NCBI GenBank assembly: GCA_000333855.2
Contig: CM007330.1
Coordinates: 250,455-314,454 of the forward strand
Reading direction: 5' to 3'
DNA: 64,000 nucleotides
DNA from: Endotrypanum monterogeii
Taxonomy: Eukaryota > Euglenozoa > Kinetoplastea > Trypanosomatida > Trypanosomatidae
The notes beneath the pieces were generated by a model, which was not told where the DNA came from, made no database searches, and saw nothing but the letters and a program-made list of their open reading frames with translations. The first letter of the stretch is position 1. Every line of letters begins with the position of its first letter. Below, in pieces: positions 50,990-61,582 of the stretch. The position numbers and the translations under genes are program-made.

Positions 50990-51937
50990 ATGAAGCACAT
51001 AAAGGCGGCATTTGAGGCGAACAAACGCGTGTACGAAAGCGTGCTCCTTACCTTTATTGGTGTTGACGGCTATGATGTATACAACTGCTCCGTTCCTTTT
51101 CACTACGGAGGAAGACACTACATCTACGGACGTGTGGAGAGTCCCCACATGTGGGCTAATTCACATGTACGCCTTTTTGAGGAGACGGGAAAAGATGAGT
51201 ATACGGTCGTCCCCGGCTTCTGCTGGCAACTGGAGGACCCGTACATTGCCAAAGTCAACGGAGAGATGATCTTCGGTGGCACACATGTTCGGAAGGACAG
51301 GGGAAATATCGTTACGTATTACGGCTACTTCTACCGCGGCGCACCGGATAATTTGAATTATTTCACGACAGGCCCCGACTACATGAAGGACATTCGTGTT
51401 GTGGAGCTGCAGGACGGCCGCCTCGGGGTTTTCTCACGGCCGCGACTGGATGACAAAGCGTCCATCGGTTTCCTGATTCTCAATTCCATCAGTGAGCTCG
51501 GAGCCGAGGTAATCGCCAAGGCACCACCACTTGATATTATCTCTGAGAATACATGGGGCGGCGTTAACCAAGCGTACCTTCTCTCTAGCGGTAAGGTCGG
51601 GTGTATCGGGCATTACGGTTATCATGACAGGGATGAAAGGCAGCAGCCGCAGCGCGTCTACGTTAACTGCTCCTTCGTCTTGGATCCTCAGAGTCGGGCC
51701 ATTACGGATTCAAAGATTATTGGTACCCGGAGCTGTTACCCAGCATGCGAGTCCAAAATACCTGTTTTGTCGGACTGCGTGTTCACCTCTGGTATCGTGA
51801 TGCGGGGCGATGGACGGGTGGACCTGTACAGCGGCGTCGGCGACAATCGCGAGGGCCGTATTGTCATTGACTATCCCTTCGAGGGTCATGGAACTATCGT
51901 TGGCGACTTCAACTTTCCTGTAGTCTCCTCTTTGTGA
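50990..51937 (+). CDS. MTP: MTP-like mannosyltransferase/phosphorylase (GT108/DUF1861), gene 4 of 6
   Basis: A 315-residue MTP. Blocks: YDVYNCSVPF, GRVESPHMW (divergent from the usual R-E-E-W), WQLEDP (Asp83), YMKDIRVVEL, WGGVNQAYLL, and [25 protein letters not shown]. It has the shortest N-terminus of the array and extra residues (PVVSSL) at the C-terminus. The middle third is the closest relative of the same part of gene 6 (for example GEMIFGGTHV..., YYGYFYRG, DYMKDIRVV). The start is the first ATG in frame, at 50990, with an acceptor TTCAG just upstream; the longer frame further upstream is pyrimidine-rich leader. Confidence 0.92.
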   Translation: MKHIKAAFEANKRVYESVLLTFIGVDGYDVYNCSVPFHYGGRHYIYGRVESPHMWANSHVRLFEETGKDEYTVVPGFCWQLEDPYIAKVNGEMIFGGTHVRKDRGNIVTYYGYFYRGAPDNLNYFTTGPDYMKDIRVVELQDGRLGVFSRPRLDDKASIGFLILNSISELGAEVIAKAPPLDIISENTWGGVNQAYLLSSGKVGCIGHYGYHDRDERQQPQRVYVNCSFVLDPQSRAITDSKIIGTRSCYPACESKIPVLSDCVFTSGIVMRGDGRVDLYSGVGDNREGRIVIDYPFEGHGTIVGDFNFPVVSSL

Positions 51938-53826
51938 TGGATTTCCGAAAGTGAGTGTTTGTGTAGATGAGCAAGCGATCCCTGAGCCACAGCAGTGATG
52001 TGAAGAAGTCAGATGAGCATCGGTCAGCATTCGCACACTTTTTGCCACAGTGACTGCCACATCATGTGGTGGTGTGGTGTGCACGCTGTCGGAATCATTT
52101 CATCAGAGGAAAAAAAAAGAATATCAGCACGGCGGGGCAATAGCTCTCCGTGCACACGCGTGCTTTCCATTGTACGTCCGGTTTCATTTCCTCTGAGCAC
52201 TTTGGTGAACTCATCGTCCCGTTAACCACTGGAACTGGACGCCTCTTCAAGCTTATTTCACATTTTTCCCAATTTTTGGTTGTGCTGCGCCTCTCAGTGT
52301 GGCGAATCAACAAAAGTCTTTGACCCACTCGGGGCGGTGCCGTGCTGGAGGGGGAGGGAAGCCCAGATGCCTGCGTTGTGGTGACGGCATGGCGATGCGT
52401 CGCCGGTGCTGCCGGCGCTTGGGGAGTGTGGACCGCCCCCGGGGAATGCGCTGCACTGTGACTGGCGTGGGGTCGGTTGTCATGAGGTGACCTGCGTACC
52501 TTTTCGGGTGGGCAGCGGTTGCGGCAGATGCGGCGCACTGGTGGCTGCCTTGGCCATCGCTGCCACACGCGTGTACCGCTGTTTTCCTCACGTTGTCTCC
52601 ACGCCTCAGCAGACCGCGGTGTTTTCTTCATCGAGGATGGAGAGATTCCCGGAATATTTGTCAAACGGGGTAAGGGTTTTTTTTGTGTTTCCGTGGCTCC
52701 CACTCATCCCCCCCACCCCAACGTTACTCGAAGACGTGTGCGTGTTCAGATAAATACAGTTATATTCACGGGCGGTTGTTTTCCTGTATTTGTGTTTTTC
52801 TGTTTTTGTTGTTGGTATCTGTCCGAGAAGCCTTCAGCGAGCAACACCTCCATTTCATCTTATTATTTGGAAATAGAGCAGACGTGTCCTCCCCTGTCTC
52901 CTCTTCCCTCCTTCTAGCCTCTTTTTCTTTTTCTTCGGAGAATGCCTACTGTATATAATGTTTTTTTTTTCCCCCTCTGAAGAGTTTCGGGTGCCTCCTC
53001 CTTTCCGGATTGTGTACGCATGTTTCTTGTGCTTTCCTCCCTGCTATCTTTACTTTCATTTTTCCACGGCTCTGGGGTGAGTGTGGGGTTAGTGAACTAT
53101 CTGCACCGCTATCCGCGCTCACTTTGCGTTGACGTATCGCGTGGGAATGCGACGCATTGGTAGTTCCCTCCCCCCCCCCTCCTCCCCCAATGATTGTAGG
53201 GGACGAAGGCATCTGGCTGTTGTCTATTCAGCAATCAGACCTTTCCCCCTTTTTTCGCCACGCACGTACATCTCACTTTCTCGTCACCGTCCGCGCATTG
53301 TGTTGGGGTTTGTCGGTTCTTACAACCTCTTACACAGAAGTACCGGTTCTCACTTACGCACACCGTCTCACCGCAAGCATATCTGCGTATTTCTCTAACC
53401 TCTGCACCTGTGCGCTCCCTCCCTTTCACAGTGCCCTCCTCCACTTCTTTACTCGCTCATATCCGTACGTCTGATAATTTATTCTTCTTTGTTGAAACAC
53501 ACCAACACACAATTCTGTGCGTCGTCTCAACAGGTCATTTTATTTATTTCGTTGGACAGGCACGTTTATTGTAGACACGTATACAAACAGGCAGAGAGAT
53601 ACACTCGCTCTTTCGAGTAGAGCTCAGCTCCTTTTTTTTTTGCTTTTGCTGCGTGGATCGATTAGCTCTTCACTCGTCGTTTTCTTTTTTTAGATATCGT
53701 TGTGACTGAGGTAACGGGTTTCTTTCCTTTGCCGGTCAGAGACAGTCGAGGAGGCCTTCTCTATTCTTCATCCTCCCTCGTCACATAAAGGTACGCCAGC
53801 ACAAAAATTTTGATTACAAAGCAAAA
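51938..53826. other. intergenic region with SIDER2-like element, about 1.9 kb
   Basis: A SIDER2-like copy lies at about 52333-52582. Pyrimidine-rich sequence follows, with T-runs near 52961-52970 and 53632-53640 and a C-run near 53170-53178. No gene is supported. Confidence 0.6.
52333..52582 (+). mobile_element. SIDER2-like retroposon in MTP gene 4 3'UTR, 5' truncated
   Basis: Matches the other copies from GCGGTGCCGTGCTGGAG onward to CACACGCGTGTACCGCTGT. It lacks the first 35 or so bases and the last 45 or so. It has several substitutions relative to the 44.1 and 49.2 kb pair. Confidence 0.8.
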
Positions 53827-54777
53827 ATGAGCACATTCGAGGTAGTTCAAGATGCCAAGGTGGAGTTCGAGGCCAACAAGCGCATCTACGAGAGCGCCTT
53901 GCTCACCTTCCATGGTGTCGAAGGCTACGACGTGTACAACTGCTCTGTTCCTTTCAAATACAAAGGAGTGACGCACATCTACGGTCGTGTTGAGCCGCGT
54001 GAGGAGTGGGCCAACTCGCATGTACGCCTCTTCGTTGAGACGGGAAAGGATGAGTTCACCGTTGTGCCAAACGGTATTATGGGTTTCTTGGAGGATCCGT
54101 ATGTATCCAAGGTCAAGGGAGAGGTCCTGTTCGGCGGCACGCGCATCCGCAAGGCGAGTGGTCGCGTCTTTAATTACTACAGCGACTTTTTCCGTGGTGG
54201 GATTGAGCAAAATCTGTACTTTACCACCGGCCCCGACAACATGAAGGACATTCGTTGTGTGGAGCTTCTTAATGGCCGTATTGGTGTTTTCTCCCGCCCC
54301 AAGACGGAGGTGTATACATGCATCGGCTTCACTGTCATCGATGACCTGAGCGAGCTGACGCAGAAGGTGGTGAATGAGGCAGAACCCCTTAATGTGCTTC
54401 ACGCTGGTGCATGGGGCGGCGTGAATCAGCCGTATCTCCTTACCTCCGGCAAGATTGGTTGCATTGCTCACTACAGCTACAACAGCAAAAGTGAGAAAGG
54501 TATCCCCACGTCGGTGTACCTGAACTACTCTTTTGTCATTGATCCTGAGACGAAGGAAGCGTATGGGGAGCGCATCATTGGTACCCGAAAGTGCTACCCA
54601 GACTACCCTGTCAAGGTAGATAAGCTCCACGATTGCGCCTTCTCGTCAGGTATCGTGATGCGTCCTGACGGCAAATGCGATCTGTACAGCGGGCTTGGAG
54701 ACACTTGCGAGGGCCGCATCACCATCGACTACCCGTTTGAAGGGTTTGGTGCAATAGTTGATCAGCTCACATTTTGA
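53827..54777 (+). CDS. MTP: MTP-like mannosyltransferase/phosphorylase (GT108/DUF1861), gene 5 of 6
   Basis: A 316-residue MTP with YDVYNCSVPF, GRVEPREEW, FLEDP (Asp90; here preceded by GF instead of WQ), NMKDIRCVEL, WGGVNQPYLL, GTRKCYPDYP, and GKCDLYSGLGDTCEGRI..DYPFEGFG. Bases 53857-54059, covering residues about 11-78, are almost identical to 58729-58931 in gene 6 (three differences), while the rest of the two genes is clearly diverged. This indicates recent gene conversion. The ATG at 53827 follows a pyrimidine tract and AAAG. Confidence 0.92.
   Translation: MSTFEVVQDAKVEFEANKRIYESALLTFHGVEGYDVYNCSVPFKYKGVTHIYGRVEPREEWANSHVRLFVETGKDEFTVVPNGIMGFLEDPYVSKVKGEVLFGGTRIRKASGRVFNYYSDFFRGGIEQNLYFTTGPDNMKDIRCVELLNGRIGVFSRPKTEVYTCIGFTVIDDLSELTQKVVNEAEPLNVLHAGAWGGVNQPYLLTSGKIGCIAHYSYNSKSEKGIPTSVYLNYSFVIDPETKEAYGERIIGTRKCYPDYPVKVDKLHDCAFSSGIVMRPDGKCDLYSGLGDTCEGRITIDYPFEGFGAIVDQLTF
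53857..54059 (+). repeat. gene-conversion tract in MTP gene 5
   Basis: A 203 bp stretch matching 58729-58931 with three mismatches. Identity drops sharply at both edges. Confidence 0.85.
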
Positions 54778-54830
54778 GCTGTCATCTTTCTCCCATCTGT
54801 GTACCTCACAGATTCGCATACGCACGCACG

Positions 54831-54862
<32 letters not shown>

Positions 54863-55659
54863 CGTACACAGTGTGCAGAGTTGAACACGAGGACGCTAGC
54901 ATGTACACCCTTCTATGCATATCAAAGAGGGCTACAATACATATTGCATGCTCACGCTTTTTTTTTTTGTGTGTATAGGTTTTTCTTAGTCTTTTGGGTT
55001 AGTGTTGGTGAGGAGATCTCCCCTTCCCGGATTTACAGACGTTTTTCTACGCGTATAGAAATGAAGGGGTAGGGACAAATATGACTGAGATAAGGCATTT
55101 TTTTTTCCTTGCGTATGAGCACATGCACTGGGTTAAAGATTCTCTGGGGCAATCAATACGTGTCTTGATGCTCAACAGTGCCTCCTGTTATTCATATTCT
55201 GAAACCGCAACGTATATCCTTATCACTGTTGTCTGTTATAGAGGACGACAAACACAGATGTGATTAAGTAGTTCATAGCGGCCTGGACTCTTCCTTTCCT
55301 TATCTTGCCTGGCGTCTGTCCCTTGTCTTGGCTTCATGGCTCAAGTAAGTGCATCAACAGATACATGCACACCTCTGGTAACTGGTTTAGGTGTGGGTCA
55401 GCGGCACTGATGATTTTTTCTTCCCTCATTCTTCTATTTTGGACCCCACCTCCCGGAATAAACGTAACCAAAATATATAGGGAAAAAAGTACCGTCTCCT
55501 CTGTTTTTGCGTCTCGTTCTCATATTTCCCGGGTCCTGGTAGCTAGGCGAATGTGGTTTTTTTTCCTAGTTGCTTCACGGCCGCTGTACACGTACGTACT
55601 GCTTGACGCATGTCCAGTAGTATTCTGAGATGAGTGATGAGTGTCGATCTATGGAGCAC

Positions 55660-55690
<31 letters not shown>
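55660..55690. repeat. (TA)n microsatellite
   Basis: About 15 TA units in the long interval between MTP genes 5 and 6. Confidence 0.9.
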
Positions 55691-55695
<5 letters not shown>

Positions 55696-58674
55696 TTATT
55701 CATATGTGTGTCAATGCTTTGAGTGCTGCACTTTTTCTTTCGCTCTTGTCTGAGAAATGAAACAAAAATTGCTGCAGAGAACCGAGAGGGACAAGAAAAG
55801 ATCTACTGTGGTCTTGGCTCCAAGACAGGACCCACATACAGGCACAAAGGCTATCAAACTCACTCACCATCAGGCAACGTCTCATTGAAAACACATTTAT
55901 AGTAAAGATTTTTCGATTCGATTGACAGGAGAAAAGGCAGTACCCCCCCCCCCCCCAAAAAAAAAAGAAAAGAGAAGGAATATACATTTCTTCTCTCATT
56001 CTTTGATGGCTGCGGCTCACTTGCACATTTCCTATAATGCTTCTTGTATCTGTGTCACGTTCCCTGCTCGCTTCTTTGACGGCAGCATATCATCTATGTA
56101 TATTTCTTTTTTTAATTATTTCTTCCTGTTGGTTGGTCTCAACTGTCCTGATGAATGATAAGTAAATTATTAGTGTTGCCTTCTTGCCATCAGTCTCTTC
56201 TTGTGGCTCGCTCGTCATTCTTTCGTGTCTCTGCAACTCCACCCTTTTCAGTCATTTCTCCCCCCCTGCCTTGGCGTCATGTTTTTTTTTGTGCTTTTCT
56301 TTCTACATTGGTGCTCGGTGCGCCAAGTCGATACGAGTGTGGATAGTGGAGTTTCTCCCCTAAGCCATCTTTCGCCCCCTCTTTCAGTCTGCTTATTCCT
56401 AACTCGCATGTGGAGGCTGTTTAGCTTGTGAGCGTGTGACCCTGTGTGTGTGTGCGTGTACCGAAACATGTGGAATACAAAATCCAGCCAAATACGATGC
56501 AGAGGGGCTGAACGAAAAGAACGAGTTGCGGATGACAACAAAGGCGTCGTCGGTGAATGGTGGAACAACAACAATAAACGGTGCAGCAGTGAGAGGAATG
56601 AAAGGAGGTGGGGGTGGAGTGGGTGGGCCTTGAATAATGACGAGGCGGTCATGCGCTTCGTTCATCGTGCACGTCTTGGCCCCCTCCTCCCCTGAATTCA
56701 CATCGGTATACCAGATGGGTCGAGAACGTTCACACGAGGAGGATTACATCCTTTCATGTAGGTGATGGGAAGGCTATTTGCGTTGGCGCGCGTGTTTTCC
56801 CCCGGTAGTTATTCCCCCTCCCCCTTCCTTAACAATACCCCCCCCCCCCAAAAAAAAAAAAAAACTATTTTCTGACTTTTTTTTTGTCCATTTGAATATC
56901 GCAGATTTTCTTTCCCTCCCCCTCATTCGTTTTTCCTTCTTTGCCTCTAAGCGTGCGCACGCAAGTGAATGAAAAAAAAAAAAACGCATTGTCTAGAGGA
57001 AGATGTGAAAGAAAAAAAGAGGAGGGGTTTGAGTGAATGACTGCTTTGCTACCACTGCCACGCTCGCCATCCGTTCAAAACATCGCTCCCATGGATACAC
57101 TCACGCATGCTCGTATACAAGCACAGGTTCTTGCAAGCGAAAACAAAAGAATTACGTACCACGGTATTAACGAGCGAGGATCTTTTTTTTTTCTTGGGGT
57201 GGGGTCGGGCTTCTTGTTATTCTGCCGCCTGTCGATTTCTCTTTTTAGAACTACGCCCATCTCATCTCCCGCTCGATATATCTTTGTCGAGATGTCTGAC
57301 AATACGCAATGCTGATGAGGCACTGGGAGAGGGGTACACGTGTGTTGGTTCATGTCGTCTTTCTGTTGTTCACTTTTCTTTTCGATTATCTTTGTTTTTT
57401 TTGTATTTCATTAGTTGCTCTCAAAAAATCTTTTGTCTCAACTGTGGGTTGTGTGCCGCGATGCGCATTATTTCTTCCCCGTCTCTCTTTTCGTTTTTTT
57501 TACAGTTTCCCTTCAGGCCTCCCTCCTTCGCCGTCTTTACCCTCTACGATCACCACCTTCTCCATCTGTTGTTGTTTCCGTTTTCTGATTCTCTATTCAC
57601 GACCCCTCCCCTCCTCCTTCCCCCCACATCAGCTGTCTCAGAGTCTCAGTGCGAGTCTGCTCGCCAAAGGTGTTGTTTCTGTTCTGTGTCTGTTTTCTTT
57701 TTATGTCTCTGTCTGCATGTGCTGGTGTACGCACCTCTCTTTCTCTGTACTCGTTTCACTCTTCAATGTAGAGCACCGAGCAACTGCACAGGCGTGTGTG
57801 GCATACATCTGACACGCACACAAGCAGTCGTGTATCCATCGACACCGATGGTTCCTCTTCTACACCGAATTCATATAAACAACCCTAAAGAATATAGTAG
57901 CGGCGTGGAGAGCATCTCATCCTGCGCGCCCTTACGAAGGGGAATGGTGTTGTCTATGCCACGTGTGCATCCACACATGCTGCGAATAGGCGAAATACAT
58001 TCTGCTTCACTAAACGCTTCAACACAGTGTATCTGGCACACGTAAAGATGTCGTAGACGGTTGCGTTGACATAGCGTGCAGCCACATTTTGATAGTGGAT
58101 CGGGTTCAAGGATGCGCGTTTCCGCCATCACCTCTCCTTCCGTCTCTGATTCCTGATTGCTACATATGTCAATGCCAACATAAAACTTCGTGGAAGCTGC
58201 ACTCTCATTCCTCCTCTCATTATTTCCCGACTACTCGTTTCTCTCGCCCCCTTGCCCTTTTTACCTCCCTTTTTTTGTATGTTCCATATCTCAAAAAAAA
58301 ATTGTCTATTCTCCACTGGCTCTACGGTATGAGCATTTATTTCGCATTTTTCTCGGTGTGTGGGGGGCTCTGGGTACACCAAACTGGTGTTTGTGTGTGT
58401 CATCCGCACCGTTTGCAACGTTTAAGCAGACGAACTCCCCCTCTCCCACCTTTGCTCACATTCCCCCTGTATTTTTTTCCCGGGTTGTTTTCCTCATTCG
58501 TTTTCTGACTTAATATATATTTTTTATTCACTGATTCGCCAGCGTCATTTCTTTCGTCTCCACGCTGTGTTCATTTTATATTTTAGTCGCTTTTTTTTTT
58601 TTGCAGTGGGCAGCCTTACCCTCAGGTGTGTGAGGATATTTAACTCCCCCGCATACGCACGTATTCTCTTGTAG

Positions 58675-58700
58675 TCGTTTATCCCAATTTTCTCTTTTAG
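58675..58700 (+). promoter_or_regulatory. trans-splice acceptor before MTP gene 6
   Basis: A pyrimidine tract ending TTTTCTCTTTTAG, with AG at 58699-58700, leaves a seven-base leader before the ATG at 58708. Confidence 0.6.
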
Positions 58701-58707
58701 AGTACTC

Positions 58708-59646
58708 ATGACGTCGCTGAAGGAGCTCAAGGTGGAGTTCGAGGCCAACAAGCGCATCTACGAGAGCGCCTTGCTCACCTTCCATGGTGTCGAAGGCTAC
58801 GACGTGTACAACTGCTCTGTTCCTTTCAAATACAAAGGAGTGACGCACACCTACGGTCGTGTTGAGAAGCGTGAGGAGTGGGCCAACTCGCATGTACGCC
58901 TCTTCGTTGAGACGGGAAAGGATGAGTTCACGGCGATCCAGGAGCTCAGATGGGAGCTGGAGGACCCGTACATTCAAAATGTCAATGGGGAGATGATCTT
59001 TGGCGGTACTTATGTATGCAAAGAGGACGGCAATGTGGTTACGTATTACGGCCACTTCTACCGTGGAACACCGGAAAAATTGAGGTATTTCGTATCAGGC
59101 CCCGACTACATGAAGGACATACGTGTAGTTCTCCTCCAAGGTGGCCAACTCGGCATCTTCTCCCGCGTCCGAACAAAAAAAGAAATATATGTAGGATTTG
59201 CAACAGTCGACACGGTGGATCATCTCACTACTGAGGTGATCGCATCGGCAAAGCCGATTGATTTTATTAAGCCGGATACATGGGGTGGCGTGAACCAGGC
59301 ATATCTGCTATCGAGCGGTAAAATCGGGTGCATTGCCCACGCCGCGTACTCCGACACAACGCCATCTGGGGATGCACTTCAAGTGTATGTAAACGTTTCC
59401 TTCATCTTCGACTCCGAGACACGCCAAGTCGAGGCTGAAAAAATTATCGGGACCAAGTCATGCTATCCGCCTTGCCCGGCAAAGCGGCCCTTTCTCGAAG
59501 ATTGCGTGTTCGCCTCGGGCATTGTCATGCGCGAGGATGGAAAATGCGACTTGTACAGCGGCGTCGGTGACAGCTACGAGGGCCGCATCACGATCGACTA
59601 TCCGTTCAAAGAGTACGGCGACATCGTTGGTCAACTGAGCTTCTGA
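58708..59646 (+). CDS. MTP: MTP-like mannosyltransferase/phosphorylase (GT108/DUF1861), gene 6 of 6
   Basis: A 312-residue MTP with YDVYNCSVPF, GRVEKREEW, WELEDP (Asp86), YMKDIRVVLL, WGGVNQAYLL, GTKSCYPPCPAK, and GKCDLYSGVGDSYEGRI..DYPFKEYG (the usual EGHG is altered). It is a mosaic: residues about 8-75 are nearly the same as gene 5 at the DNA level, while the middle (LEDPYI, GEMIFGGTYV, YYGHFYRG, DYMKDIRVV) is closest to gene 4. The C-terminus is its own. The ATG at 58708 follows a strong pyrimidine tract and TTTAG. It is the last MTP before the phosphate transporter. Confidence 0.92.
   Translation: MTSLKELKVEFEANKRIYESALLTFHGVEGYDVYNCSVPFKYKGVTHTYGRVEKREEWANSHVRLFVETGKDEFTAIQELRWELEDPYIQNVNGEMIFGGTYVCKEDGNVVTYYGHFYRGTPEKLRYFVSGPDYMKDIRVVLLQGGQLGIFSRVRTKKEIYVGFATVDTVDHLTTEVIASAKPIDFIKPDTWGGVNQAYLLSSGKIGCIAHAAYSDTTPSGDALQVYVNVSFIFDSETRQVEAEKIIGTKSCYPPCPAKRPFLEDCVFASGIVMREDGKCDLYSGVGDSYEGRITIDYPFKEYGDIVGQLSF
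58729..58931 (+). repeat. gene-conversion tract in MTP gene 6
   Basis: The partner of 53857-54059. The three differences I see fall at one codon giving Ile/Thr and one giving Pro/Lys. Confidence 0.85.
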
Positions 59647-59956
59647 GTGTTCCGACGCCGCAACTTCCCCTATCATCGCTACTTCCCCGCCATCGTCATT
59701 TGTATGACTTTCTTTGCGTCTTGATTGTCTGCTGTTTTGCCCACCAACGCTGCATTTACTTTCTCGATCGTCTGCAACCGTAGCAGTAGGTGTCATCAAA
59801 AATCCCCTCCTCCCGTTTGCTGAAGCACTCGGAACAAAAAAAAAACTACCCATCGAGGAGCCTTACTTGCTCTTCTGTTGGCCGAATTGTGGTGCAAGCA
59901 ACTCATCTGAATTCAATCCATCATTCCATTTCTCCCTATTAGTTGCAACACAGTGG

Positions 59957-60215
59957 GCACCTCGGCGTGATGCCGTGCGGGAGGGGGAGGGAAGCCCAGG
60001 TACCTGCGTTGTGGTGACGGCATGGCGATGCGTCGCCGGTGCTGCCGGCGCTTGGGGAGTGTGGGCCGCCCCCGAGGAATGCGCTGCACTGTGACTGGCG
60101 TGGGGTCGGTTGTCATGAGGTGACCTGCGTACCTTTTCGGGTGGGCAGCGGTTGCGGCAGATGCGGCGCATCGGTAGCTGCCTTGGCCATCGCTGCCACA
60201 CGCGTGTACCGCTGT
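59957..60215 (+). mobile_element. SIDER2-like retroposon in MTP gene 6 3'UTR
   Basis: Starts GCACCTCGGCGTGATGCCGT and ends CACACGCGTGTACCGCTGT. It lacks about 25 internal bases near the 5' end compared with the 331 bp copies, and is in sense with the unit. Confidence 0.8.
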
Positions 60216-61293
60216 CCCCCTCCACTTGATGGCCGCGTGCCCGTGTTCGGGGACTGCGATGGTGTGGTCTCGTTACCGTATTGCGAAGCGGAGGAGGAAA
60301 CACTTCAAAACAACAAAAAAAGCGCGACTATTATTTCCTTTGGTTGATGATTTCGTTGTTTCTGTTTCTTTTATGTCCAAGCTTCCGCTGACATTTCTGT
60401 GCGAGGTTTTGATGCGACGTTCATACTACGGCAATTGCACACGGCACGGTCTCCCCTCTGTTTTGTTCGCGTCCTCATTTTGTCTTTATTTCAGCGCAGC
60501 GTGAAGGCGAGGCTGCTGCAGAGCGTTTTTTTTTTTTTCCATCAATGTTTCAGATGTTAGGGCAGAGGAAACTATGAAACAGCCACAGATACACATCTGC
60601 CCGTCTCGGGTGCAGAAGGTAAATCCAAAAGAAAGTTATGCCGGTGGGGAGGCGAAGGCTGTGGTGCACAGTTTATTCCTGTGCTGGGCACCTCCAGGGT
60701 GGTTTACCGCCTTGGGCTGCTGTCACCGTCCGTGTCCGACAAGCGTTGCTTCCATCTTTTACAGCTCCCTCCCTGACAGTCTCGTTCGTGTCACATGCAT
60801 AAATGTCGGTAGGCGAGTTGACTGAAGGATTCTCTTTCATAGAAGGTTTCCCCCCCTAGCTGCAGATACCATTTCCCCCTGATGGACATCAACCCTATCA
60901 ATAGCACTGGTTGTGGATACATGCACATATAAACGTAAATATATATAAACATATTTATATATATCTATTTAGTGACGTTGACTTCTTTTTTTTTTGCGTT
61001 ACGTGCTTCCTCCCGAAAAACGCCATTGCATCTCTCCTGCACCTTTTCCTCACTTTTTTTTTTCACCAGAAATACAAACTGCGACTGGTTTGTACTCGAC
61101 GACGACGCATTTCTCTGCCCTGCCACGAACCCAACATTAAACAAAATTACTATCTAGTTCTCAGAACGTAAAGTTGATTGTCCGTTTGTTTCTTGTTTTA
61201 ACTTTTTCCTTTTTTGTGTGCTTGACGGCTTTGCCAGTGGTCATTTTTTGCCACTCTCTCTCTACACGAAACTCTCTTGCCCACAGCTCATCG

Positions 61294-61295
<2 letters not shown>

Positions 61296-61326
<31 letters not shown>
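61296..61326. repeat. (TA)n microsatellite
   Basis: About 15 TA units upstream of the phosphate transporter. Confidence 0.9.
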
Positions 61327-61331
<5 letters not shown>

Positions 61332-61530
61332 TATTTATATATATTTTTATTTCTTTTATGAGATAGGGTACCTCACCTTTGAATTGCCACATTTTGTGCT
61401 TTACGTCACTGGAGTGCGCACATACTCATTCCTTTTCCTGTCTTCCGTTTCGATCCTGCTTAGCGCACAGAAGTCGAAAAGAGAGCTGTCATTCAGTTTT
61501 GGAAAAATCAGGCTCATATCCCTGCAATAG

Positions 61531-61563
61531 CCCCGTTCCCTTTTCCGTCCCTGTTACCAACAG
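61531..61563 (+). promoter_or_regulatory. trans-splice acceptor before phosphate transporter
   Basis: CCCCGTTCCCTTTTCCGTCC, then TGTTACCAACAG with AG at 61562-61563. This gives a 19-base leader before the ATG at 61583 and excludes the longer upstream frame. Confidence 0.6.
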
Positions 61564-61582
61564 AAACGGCACTATCGATACA

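Larger units (their letters stand above)
54778..58707. other. longest intergenic region of the window, about 3.9 kb
   Basis: A CA tract (about 54839-54862), an (AT)n (about 55660-55690), a C-run then A-run (about 55942-55966 and 56838-56863), and long pyrimidine-rich leader sequence. I looked for remnants of a seventh MTP (YNCSVPF, LEDP and DLYSGVGD codon strings) and for SIDER2 copies and saw neither. A 312-codon frame (57107-58045) is Phe/Leu/Ser/Cys-rich and is not convincing. Confidence 0.55.
59647..61582. other. intergenic region with SIDER2-like element, about 1.9 kb
   Basis: A SIDER2-like copy lies at 59957-60215. T-runs (about 60525-60538 and 61049-61060) and a (TA)n (61296-61326) follow. 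No gene is supported. Confidence 0.6.

Noticed and set aside
53761..54630. A 289-codon open frame on the minus strand, opposite MTP gene 5
   Set aside because: Antisense shadow of the MTP coding sequence, against the direction of the unit.
57107..58045. A 312-codon plus-strand frame in the long interval
   Set aside because: Composition is dominated by Phe, Leu, Ser and Cys from pyrimidine-rich sequence, with no recognisable domain. It more likely belongs to UTR/leader sequence.
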